Shown piece by piece: positions 56,490-64,000 of a stretch of 64,000 nt of DNA. Below the pieces are notes generated by a model, which saw nothing but the letters and a program-made list of their open reading frames with translations, was not told the origin of the DNA and made no database searches. This stretch comes from Nocardia alni (GTDB lineage: Bacteria; Actinomycetota; Actinomycetes; Mycobacteriales; Mycobacteriaceae). The translations under genes were made by a program, and so were the position numbers. Every line of letters begins with the position of its first letter. The first letter of the stretch is position 1. The DNA lies in NCBI RefSeq assembly GCF_019038435.1, contig NZ_JAGPOX010000019.1, positions 1-64,000 on the forward strand. The letters run 5' to 3'.

Positions 56490-57728
56490 GTGGCAGAGCC
56501 AGCACAGCCACTGATACCCGCCGGATTCGATTTCACCGATCCGTTCCTGTGGGAGACCCGGACCCCGGTCGAGGAGTTCGCCGAGTTGCGCCGGACCTCG
56601 CCGGTCTGGTGGAACGCACAGCAGCCGGAGTACGCGGCCCCGTTCAACGACGGCGGCTACTGGGTGGTGAGCCGCCACGAGGACATCCGGGAGATCTCCC
56701 GTAACACCGAGCTCTACTCGTCCAACCGCAACGGCTCCATCATCCGGATAGCCGGCGACAGCGACCCGGAACAGCTGAAGGTGAGCCGCGATTCACTGCT
56801 GGTGAGCATGGATCCCCCCAAGCACACCAAGATTCGGCGGATCATATCCAAGGGATTCACTCCGCGCGCCATCGAGAACCTGCGCAACTCGCTCACCGAG
56901 CGGGCGCAGCGAATCGTGCACGAGGCCAAGCGATCCGGCGGTGGGGACTTCGTGCAGCAGGTGGCGTGCGAACTGCCGCTGCAGGCCATCTCCGAACTTC
57001 TCGGTGTGCCGCAGGAGGATCGGTTCAAGCTGTTCAACTGGTCCAACGAGATGCTCAGCTACGACGATCCGGAATACGGTGACCCGCTGACCGCCACCAC
57101 CGAAATCCTCGGATACGCATGGAATATGGCCGAGCAGCGGCGCACGCGTCCGGTCGGCGACATCGTCAGCCGGCTCGTCACCGCCGATGTCGACGGTGAG
57201 GCGCTGGGTTCGGACGAGTTCGGGTTCTTCGTGATCCTGCTGACCGTCGCGGGAAACGAGACCACCCGCAACGCGATCACCCACGGCATGAAGGCGATGG
57301 TCGACCATCCCGAGCAGTGGGAGCTGTTCCGGGAGCAGCGCCCGCGCACTGCGCCCGACGAGATCGTGCGCTGGGCGACGCCGGTGACCGCGTTCCAGCG
57401 CACCGCGACCCAGGACCACGAGCTCGGCGGGCAGGCGATCGCGGAGGGGCAGCGGCTCGGCCTGTTCTACAGCTCGGCCAATTTCGACGAGGCGGAATTC
57501 GACAGCCCGTTCACCTTCGACATCCTGCGCGACCCCAATCCGCATCTGGGGTTCGGCGGGACCGGCGTGCACTACTGCGTCGGGGCGAATCTGGCTCGGC
57601 TGGAGATCGAGCTGATCTTCAACGCGATCGCCGACGCCATGCCGGATGTGCGCCAGGTCGCCGATCCGGTGCGGCTGCGTTCGGGGTGGATCAACGGGAT
57701 CAAGCACTGGCAGGTCGCCTATTCCTGA
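56490..57728 (+). CDS. Cytochrome P450, CYP125-like (steroid C26-monooxygenase type)
   Basis: 412 residues. Oxygen-binding I-helix AGNETTRN, K-helix EIVRW, and haem loop FGGTGVHYCVGANLA with C363 as ligand. The start PAGFDFTDPFLWETRTPVEEFAELRRTSPVWW and end RSGWINGIKHWQVAYS are characteristic of CYP125, which oxidises the cholesterol side chain at C26/27. GAGGAGGAAC precedes the GTG. It is shorter at the N-terminus than M. tuberculosis CYP125A1 (433). The KstR-type box upstream fits a role in sterol catabolism. A related paralogue is the alternative. Confidence 0.82.
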   Translation: MAEPAQPLIPAGFDFTDPFLWETRTPVEEFAELRRTSPVWWNAQQPEYAAPFNDGGYWVVSRHEDIREISRNTELYSSNRNGSIIRIAGDSDPEQLKVSRDSLLVSMDPPKHTKIRRIISKGFTPRAIENLRNSLTERAQRIVHEAKRSGGGDFVQQVACELPLQAISELLGVPQEDRFKLFNWSNEMLSYDDPEYGDPLTATTEILGYAWNMAEQRRTRPVGDIVSRLVTADVDGEALGSDEFGFFVILLTVAGNETTRNAITHGMKAMVDHPEQWELFREQRPRTAPDEIVRWATPVTAFQRTATQDHELGGQAIAEGQRLGLFYSSANFDEAEFDSPFTFDILRDPNPHLGFGGTGVHYCVGANLARLEIELIFNAIADAMPDVRQVADPVRLRSGWINGIKHWQVAYS

Positions 57729-57855
57729 ACATATATCGCCGACCGTCACGAGCGGGCAGCAAAGGTCGTTTACCAGGTATTATGGTTCGAAGCCTGGCGG
57801 TGCTGCGTGCGCCGGTCCGGCACGGATGATCAATTCGGAGGTACCATCTCCTCTT

Positions 57856-58341
57856 GTGAGCATTCGAGACATTCCTGTCCGCACCCTCGCCGACCAACCC
57901 ACTACCCTGGCCGAGCTGACCGGTGACAAAGCGCTGCTGGTGGTCAACGTGGCCTCCAAGTGCGGCCTGACCCCGCAGTACTCGAGCCTGGTTGAGTTGC
58001 AGCAGACGTACGGTCCGCGCGGTTTCAGCGTGGTCGGCGTGCCCTGTAACCAGTTCATGGGCCAGGAGCCCGGCACCGCCGAGGAGATCGCAGAGTTCTG
58101 CTCGTCCACCTACGGCGTGGATTTCCCGCTGCTGGAGAAGGTCGACGTCAACGGCGATGAGCGCAGCGCGCTGTACCAGGAGCTGACGCAGACCACCGAC
58201 GCCGAGGGCGAGGCGGGCGATATCCAGTGGAACTTCGAGAAGTTCCTGGTAAGCCGCACGGGCGAGGTCGTCGGGCGGTTCCGTCCGCGCACCGAGCCCA
58301 AGGACCCCGCCGTCATCTCCGCGATCGAAGCCGCGCTCTAA
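57856..58341 (+). CDS. Glutathione peroxidase family thiol peroxidase (Cys type)
   Basis: 161 residues from GTG 57856, with GGAGGTACC upstream. Active-site C36 in NVASKCGLTPQY replaces selenocysteine. The other active-site pieces are VGVPCNQFMGQEPG and DIQWNFEKFLV (Trp-Asn pair). In bacteria these enzymes use thioredoxin rather than glutathione and detoxify lipid or hydrogen peroxides. It converges with cyp51, four bases apart. Confidence 0.92.
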   Translation: MSIRDIPVRTLADQPTTLAELTGDKALLVVNVASKCGLTPQYSSLVELQQTYGPRGFSVVGVPCNQFMGQEPGTAEEIAEFCSSTYGVDFPLLEKVDVNGDERSALYQELTQTTDAEGEAGDIQWNFEKFLVSRTGEVVGRFRPRTEPKDPAVISAIEAAL

Positions 58342-58345
58342 CACC

Positions 58346-59698
58346 TCAGCGACGTCGGCGGCGGTAGCGTACCGCGCAGGGCTGCTCGAGCTGGACCACC
58401 ATCTTGGAGTGGTCGTTGCGATAGCTGTCCGAGGGCTGGGCCATCTCGAACTCCCAGTCCCGCAACAGGATCGAGAAGATCGCCTGGAGCTGCATGGTCG
58501 CGAACGCCGCCCCGACGCAGCGGTGCCGGCCCGCGCCGAACGGGATCCAGGTCCAGCGGTTGAGTAGATCCTGCTGGTTCGGGTCGATGTACCGGTCCGG
58601 ATCGAAGTGGTCCGGGTCCGGGAAGTCCTCCGGGATGCGGTTGGAGACGGCGGGCGTGGCGGCCACGAGATCGCCGGGGGCGATGCGGTTTCCGCACACC
58701 TCGAATTCGTCGCGGGCCACCCGCATGAGGATGATCAGCGGCGGATGCAGTCGCAGCGTCTCCTTCAGGGTCGCCTCCAGCTGCGGAATCTGGCGCAGCG
58801 CATGGAAACTCACGTCCTGGCCGTCGGAGTAGAGCTCGTCCAGCTCGGTGACCACCCGGTTCAGGCGTTCGGGATGGCGCAGCAGTTCGATCACCGTCCA
58901 GGCCGCGGTGCCCGAGGTGGTGTGGTGTCCGGCGAACATCATCGAGATGAAGATGCCGGTGATCTCGCTGGCCGAGAAGCGTAGCCCGCCTTCTTCGTCG
59001 CGGATCGAGACCAGCACGTCGAGCATGTCGCGATCCTGTTTGCCCTCGGGCGGATTCGCGATACGGCCGTTCATGATCTCCTGGACCAGCTCGACCAGCT
59101 GGGCGCGCGCGGCGTCGCGGCGGCGGAAGCTCTCGATGGGCGCGTAGGGGTCGACGTAGCACAGTGCGTCGGTGCCCTGTTCGAGCTCGTGATAGAGATG
59201 CGCGAAGCGGCCGTCGAGTTCGTCGCGGAACTTCTTGCCGATCAAGCAGGAGGAGGACGTGTAGATGGTCAGCTCGGCGAAGAACTCCAGCAGGTCGATC
59301 TCGCCCTCGTCGCCCCAGCGCGACAGGATCGAATGCACCTCGCGGGCAATGGTTTCCGCGTGGCCGCGCATATGTTCGCCGCGCAGCGCCTGGTTGTGCA
59401 GCATCTCCTTGCGCCGCTCGGGGCTGGCGTCGAACACCACGCCCTCGCCGAAGATCGGCTTCATGAACGGATAGGCCGCACTCTGGTCGAGGTCCGAATC
59501 GGCTGAGCGGAAGAAGAATTCGTTCGCCTCCGCGCCGGTCAACAGGATCACGTCCTTATCGGCCAGCCGGAACGAGCCGACATCCCCGCATTCCTCGCGC
59601 ACGCGCCGCATCAGGGCGATCGGATCGGTGCGGAACTCTTCGAGATGGCCGTGCTCGTGCTCGCCCCCGGACACCTGCTGCGGCTTGACCACCGTCAT
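58346..59698 (-). CDS. cyp51: Sterol 14-alpha-demethylase (CYP51)
   Basis: 450 residues from ATG 59698, eight bases after AAGGG. Almost co-linear with M. tuberculosis CYP51 (451): VSGGEHEHGHLEEFRTDP, PIFGEGVVFDASPERRKEMLH, MFAGHHTTSGTA in the I helix, LKETLRLHPPLIILMRVA, and haem ligand C394 in FGAGRHRCVGAAFA. It removes the 14-alpha-methyl of sterols. No ferredoxin gene adjoins it, unlike in M. tuberculosis. An operator-like palindrome and a motif shared with a tetR lie upstream. A longer frame exists, but the added residues do not belong to the family. Confidence 0.95.
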   Translation of the reverse strand: MTVVKPQQVSGGEHEHGHLEEFRTDPIALMRRVREECGDVGSFRLADKDVILLTGAEANEFFFRSADSDLDQSAAYPFMKPIFGEGVVFDASPERRKEMLHNQALRGEHMRGHAETIAREVHSILSRWGDEGEIDLLEFFAELTIYTSSSCLIGKKFRDELDGRFAHLYHELEQGTDALCYVDPYAPIESFRRRDAARAQLVELVQEIMNGRIANPPEGKQDRDMLDVLVSIRDEEGGLRFSASEITGIFISMMFAGHHTTSGTAAWTVIELLRHPERLNRVVTELDELYSDGQDVSFHALRQIPQLEATLKETLRLHPPLIILMRVARDEFEVCGNRIAPGDLVAATPAVSNRIPEDFPDPDHFDPDRYIDPNQQDLLNRWTWIPFGAGRHRCVGAAFATMQLQAIFSILLRDWEFEMAQPSDSYRNDHSKMVVQLEQPCAVRYRRRRR

Positions 59699-59720
59699 CG
59701 CAAAACCCTTCAGCCGTATC

Positions 59721-59740
59721 GTGTCCACCAATGTGGACAC
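59721..59740. promoter_or_regulatory. Palindrome upstream of cyp51
   Basis: GTGTCCAC-CAAT-GTGGACAC, perfect 8-bp arms, 23 bases before the cyp51 ATG and adjoining the motif shared with tetR. Confidence 0.6.
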
Positions 59741-59760
59741 CTGTCTGGACGGTACTACGG
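59735..59760 (-). promoter_or_regulatory. Operator/promoter element shared with the tetR gene
   Basis: 22 of 26 bases match 61976-62001, including GGACAC-TGTCTGGA and TACTA blocks. The core is the palindrome GACAcSTGTC-like half-site pair. In both cases it lies just before the gene start, so one regulator probably binds both. Confidence 0.65.
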
Positions 59761-59894
59761 ATAAGCTGGGCGGACAAGCCCACGCGCCGTCGGTCCACGC
59801 TGACATGATCCCGACCGCATTGAGACTTATCGAGGAATATTCCGGGTAATCCATTGAAACCCTCACAGGGATATTCAATGACAGACTAGAAGGT

Positions 59895-60404
59895 ATGACT
59901 GTGGATGAAATCATCGAATTCGTAGCGGGCCTCGGCGATGTGCTAACCATGCGGCCGGGTCCGGAGGACGGCTCACCGAAGATCAGCTGGGGCGACGTGT
60001 TCTTCTACTACTCCGCGGACGGTCACACCCCGAGCGGGGTGCAGCCCTTCGCCACGATCGTGACCAAGGATTACCCCGACGACGACGCCTCACACCTGGA
60101 CCGCCCGGGCGCCTTCCGGGTGAACATGTCGGCGGGGTTGGTCGAATTCACCCGCTGGACCGGCCGCACCCCGAGTGAAATCTCCAGCGAGGACGTCGAT
60201 TACGCACACGACGACACCGTGCTACCCCATCCGGTCTACGGCACCGCGGGCTGGCTCTCGGTCACGAACCCCGGCCCGGACACCCAGGCGGCCGTCTACG
60301 ATCTGCTGAGCCTCGCCCACGCCCGCGCCCGGACCCGTTACGAACGCAACGAGGCTCGTGCGCAGAATGTTTCGCAGGTGTCGGAGTCGAATAGCCGGGC
60401 CTAG
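59895..60404 (+). CDS. DUF6194 family protein
   Basis: 169 residues. TVDEIIEFVAGL, ISWGDVFFYYSADG, PFATIVTKDYPDDDASHLDRPGAFRVN and WLSVTNPGP match a family of actinobacterial cytosolic proteins (DUF6194), from memory. Function unknown. AGAAGGT precedes the ATG. An inverted repeat CATTGAA (59852) / TTCAATG (59874) and the palindrome GGAATATTCC (59834) lie in the divergent region with cyp51. Confidence 0.75.
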   Translation: MTVDEIIEFVAGLGDVLTMRPGPEDGSPKISWGDVFFYYSADGHTPSGVQPFATIVTKDYPDDDASHLDRPGAFRVNMSAGLVEFTRWTGRTPSEISSEDVDYAHDDTVLPHPVYGTAGWLSVTNPGPDTQAAVYDLLSLAHARARTRYERNEARAQNVSQVSESNSRA

Positions 60405-60496
60405 CCCGCTCACACGCGTCCGAGCGGTGCGGTAGGCATACGGACTCGCCGAGCGGATACCGATGAGTTCCGGACGCCGTATGCGTCACTACTGGT

Positions 60497-61366
60497 ATGA
60501 CGACGCATACGCTCGAAACCCCCGGTGCCCGAATCGTCTATGACCTTCATGGCCCGCTGCCCACGGCGGATGGCCGTCCCCCGCTGTTCATGATCGGCCA
60601 GCCCATGTGCGCGGACGGATTCACCGCGCTGGCCGGGTACTTTCCGGATCGCACCGTGATCACGTACGACCCGCGCGGCCTCGGCCGCAGCGCGCGTACC
60701 GATGGCCGGACCGACAATGTGCCCGAGGTGCAGGCGGCCGATATCCACGCGGTGATCGGCGCGCTGGGCGCGGGCCCGGTAGAGATGTTCGCCAGCAGCG
60801 GTGGTGCGGTCACCGCGCTGGCCCTGGTGACGGCACATCCGGACGATGTGCGCACCCTGGTGGCCCACGAACCCCCACTGGCCACCGCGCTGCCCGACGC
60901 GGCGGCGGCAGCTCGCGCGCTGTCCGGGATTCAGGCGGCCTACCAGGCCAAGGGCGTGGGCGCCGGAATGGCGAACTTCCTCGCCATGACCATGTGGCAG
61001 GGAGAATTCACCGACGCCTACTTCGACCGACCGCCGGCCGATCCGGCCATGTTCGGCATGCCGACCGAGGACGACGGCTCCCGTGACGACCCCCTGTTGT
61101 CGGACAACTCGGCCGCCGTCACCGCTTACCGCGCCGACATTCCCGCCCTGACCGCCGCCTCGACTCGCATCGTGCTGGGCGTTGCCGAGGAATCCGGCAA
61201 TACTTTCACCGCCCGCACCACGAAATCATTGGCCGCCCAGATGAATCGTTCCGCGGTGGTATTCCCCAGTCATCACGGCGGTTTCACCGGCGCGGACAGC
61301 CCTTATCCGGGGCAGCCAGAACCTTTCGCCGGTCTCCTTCGTGAAGTGCTCGAGAGTAGGTCCTGA
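60497..61366 (+). CDS. Alpha/beta hydrolase
   Basis: 289 residues. ITYDPRGLGRSART and the nucleophile elbow FASSGGAVTALAL (S100/S101), with C-terminal His in FPSHHGGFTG. It lacks a ribosome site, so may be leaderless. Three copies of GCATAC/GTATGC surround the start. It ends nine bases before the convergent tetR stop. Substrate unknown. Confidence 0.85.
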   Translation: MTTHTLETPGARIVYDLHGPLPTADGRPPLFMIGQPMCADGFTALAGYFPDRTVITYDPRGLGRSARTDGRTDNVPEVQAADIHAVIGALGAGPVEMFASSGGAVTALALVTAHPDDVRTLVAHEPPLATALPDAAAAARALSGIQAAYQAKGVGAGMANFLAMTMWQGEFTDAYFDRPPADPAMFGMPTEDDGSRDDPLLSDNSAAVTAYRADIPALTAASTRIVLGVAEESGNTFTARTTKSLAAQMNRSAVVFPSHHGGFTGADSPYPGQPEPFAGLLREVLESRS

Positions 61367-61375
61367 GCGCGAGGA

Positions 61376-62741
<1,366 letters not shown>

Positions 62742-62974
62742 GACCACCGGGAATGTAGGTGCGGACGCGTGGACGACGGGCGGCATGAGCGCAGTCGCCT
62801 GCGACTTCACGCGATCGTCCGAGAGGTTGCGTGCCAACTGAACGCCTGATAGCTTCCTCTGTGTTCAGATAACAATGCTGACATTTGATTCACGGGGGAA
62901 CCAAAATATCTGGGAGCCATAGTGTTTCCGAGGGGGAATACCGGGGATTGAAAAGTCGGGGAGGAATCATTCAA

Positions 62975-63547
62975 ATGCGCGTTACTTCTGTTCGTACCAT
63001 CGGCCGTGCCCTGCTCGTCGCAGCGCTCCCGATGGCGGTCACCGTGGCCGTCACCAGCGCGGGATCCGCGACTGCCGCACCGGTCCAAACGCCTGCGGCA
63101 CAGACGATTACGGCCTCCGGCGTCGATCACGGAGTCCGATACAGCACAGCGATCGCCGGTGACGGCGTCGTCACCGACGTCTCCGCCGGGCACTTCGCAT
63201 TGAGCCCGGACAACAAGTCGGTCGCATTGACGAGCCCGACGGGTGCACACATCGTGACTGTGGCATTGAACATTCCGGTACAGGGCGGCAGCGTGGCTTT
63301 GACTCCGCGAATCGACCAGTCCGGCAAGAGCCTCACCCTCACGCCGGTCGCCGGCGGCTCATCGTGGCCGCGGCTTCAGGCGATGCTGCAGAAGGGTGCG
63401 ACGCAGGCCGCCATCGGTGGACTGATCGGATTCCTGCTGCCGCCAGGGGATTTCGTCGGCGCGGCCATCGGTGCTGCGATCGGCGAATACATCGCGAACG
63501 GACCTGTTGTTCTCAACACCGCCATCGCGGTCCTGCAGGGCCACTGA
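62975..63547 (+). CDS. Secreted protein with C-terminal glycine-zipper-like segment
   Basis: 190 residues from ATG 62975, preceded by GGGGAGGAA. Sec signal peptide VRTIGRALLVAALPMAVTVAVTSAGSATA, likely cut near ATA/AP. The middle is beta-rich. Residues about 135-180 contain IGGLIGFLLPPGDFVGAAIGAAIGEYI, a Gly/Ala-spaced hydrophobic stretch that could insert in a membrane. Similar small secreted proteins are common in Nocardia. Function unknown. Confidence 0.75.
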   Translation: MRVTSVRTIGRALLVAALPMAVTVAVTSAGSATAAPVQTPAAQTITASGVDHGVRYSTAIAGDGVVTDVSAGHFALSPDNKSVALTSPTGAHIVTVALNIPVQGGSVALTPRIDQSGKSLTLTPVAGGSSWPRLQAMLQKGATQAAIGGLIGFLLPPGDFVGAAIGAAIGEYIANGPVVLNTAIAVLQGH

Positions 63548-63565
63548 TCGTCCGACGCCACCGAC

Positions 63566-63597
63566 GCCCCTCGCCGAGCTCGATACCGGCGAGGGGC
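63566..63597. terminator. Bidirectional hairpin terminator
   Basis: Perfect 11-bp arms GCCCCTCGCCG / CGGCGAGGGGC with a ten-base loop, 19 bases after the secreted-protein stop and before the convergent partial gene. Confidence 0.75.
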
Positions 63598-63639
63598 ACC
63601 GAGTGGGCGCGTGTGAGCAAGCAGGACGCATCCAGCCGC

Positions 63640-64000
63640 TCAGGCCGGTTGCGACACGCAGTCGCAGGCCAGCCCGCCCGTGATGTCCATGGGGAGCGCG
63701 AGGTCGCGGAAGATCCCGTTGGCCGGGGTCGTCCGCGACAGGGCGTCGGCGGCCAGGATCATCGCGCCCCCGGTCCACGTGGTCCGCTCCTCCGGCCAGC
63801 GCTTGCCATCGGCGAAAACCAGTCCGGTCCAATAGGATCCGTCCGTCTCGCGCAGGTGCTGCATGGCGCCCAGCAGCCGGTGTGCCCGGTCGCGGTCGCC
63901 CAGGGCGTCCAATGCCATGACCAGCTCGCAGGTTTCCGCGCCGGTCACCCACGGATTGTCGTCGACGCAGCGGATGCCCAGATCACCGACGACGAAATCA
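63640..64000 (-). CDS. Prenyltransferase/terpene-cyclase-like protein, C-terminal end (partial)
   Basis: The frame runs off the right edge; about 119 C-terminal residues are visible. It reads DLGIRCVDDNPWVTGAETCEL, LVFADGKRWPEERTTWTGGAMILAADAL. GSYWTGL and TTWTGGA resemble alpha-alpha-barrel prenyltransferase/squalene-cyclase repeats in actinobacteria. Function cannot be stated. Confidence 0.62.
   Translation of the reverse strand, partial: DFVVGDLGIRCVDDNPWVTGAETCELVMALDALGDRDRAHRLLGAMQHLRETDGSYWTGLVFADGKRWPEERTTWTGGAMILAADALSRTTPANGIFRDLALPMDITGGLACDCVSQPA

Overview
The window is high-GC actinobacterial chromosome from a mycolic-acid-containing genus, most likely Nocardia or a close relative. 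The evidence is frequent GTG/TTG starts, a backbone (dnaX end, tuberculostearate gene pair, SRPBCC protein, ybaB, recR, leuA, murT-gatD, ask-asd) that matches from memory the Mycobacterium tuberculosis Rv3721c-Rv3708c neighbourhood, and mycobacterial-type CYP51, CYP125-like and FurA-catalase genes. No rRNA, tRNA, insertion sequence or CRISPR array was recognised.

Layout. 1-4.1 kb: dnaX tail, then fadA-fadB (beta-oxidation complex) closed by a strong hairpin. 4.3-12.8 kb: a 1200-residue PknK-like kinase/STAND protein, the bfaB-bfaA (tmsB-tmsA) 10-methyl fatty acid pair, membrane and secreted hypotheticals, and an SRPBCC protein. 12.9-17.3 kb: ybaB-recR, a Cys-rich small protein coupled to a conserved hypothetical, a DUF5685 protein with a very Cys-rich tail, and a Cds1-like PLP enzyme. 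17.3-21.5 kb: a leucine leader peptide with attenuator-like hairpin, leuA, and an EspI/ParA-like ATPase. 21.5-32.5 kb: LysR/EamA pair, Tat-type flavoprotein, a broken PPOX-family gene, murT-gatD, a cholesterol-oxidase-like GMC enzyme, a voltage-sensor-like protein, LtrA, SRPBCC and DUF1918. 32.7-38.3 kb: ask-asd, CMD-family protein, TetR/NTF2-like pair, and a secreted serine hydrolase. 38.8-46.5 kb: AAA ATPase with TPR membrane protein, furA-katA, MarR, two alpha/beta hydrolases and LysR. 46.6-51.8 kb: a LUD-domain protein, a short second-type Rho, and marR-clc. 52.0-54.6 kb: a type VII secretion (WXG100) effector/immunity locus. 54.6-64 kb: a sterol block (KstR-box-flanked GMC oxidoreductase and CYP125-like P450, glutathione peroxidase, CYP51 with a TetR that appears to share its operator), then hydrolase, methyltransferase, a secreted protein and a prenyltransferase-like fragment.

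The most unusual items are: (1) the type VII locus, where two WXG100 proteins lead into one effector frame split by a single amber codon, followed by a putative immunity gene; (2) a 390-residue Rho without the usual long actinobacterial N-terminal extension and with a degenerate primary RNA-binding motif; (3) two matches to the KstR consensus between the divergent GMC oxidoreductase and CYP125-like genes; (4) a shared 26-bp element upstream of cyp51 and the nearby tetR; (5) the leuA leader peptide; (6) a DUF5685 protein with 17 Cys in its last 37 residues. Several intrinsic-terminator-like hairpins separate convergent genes.
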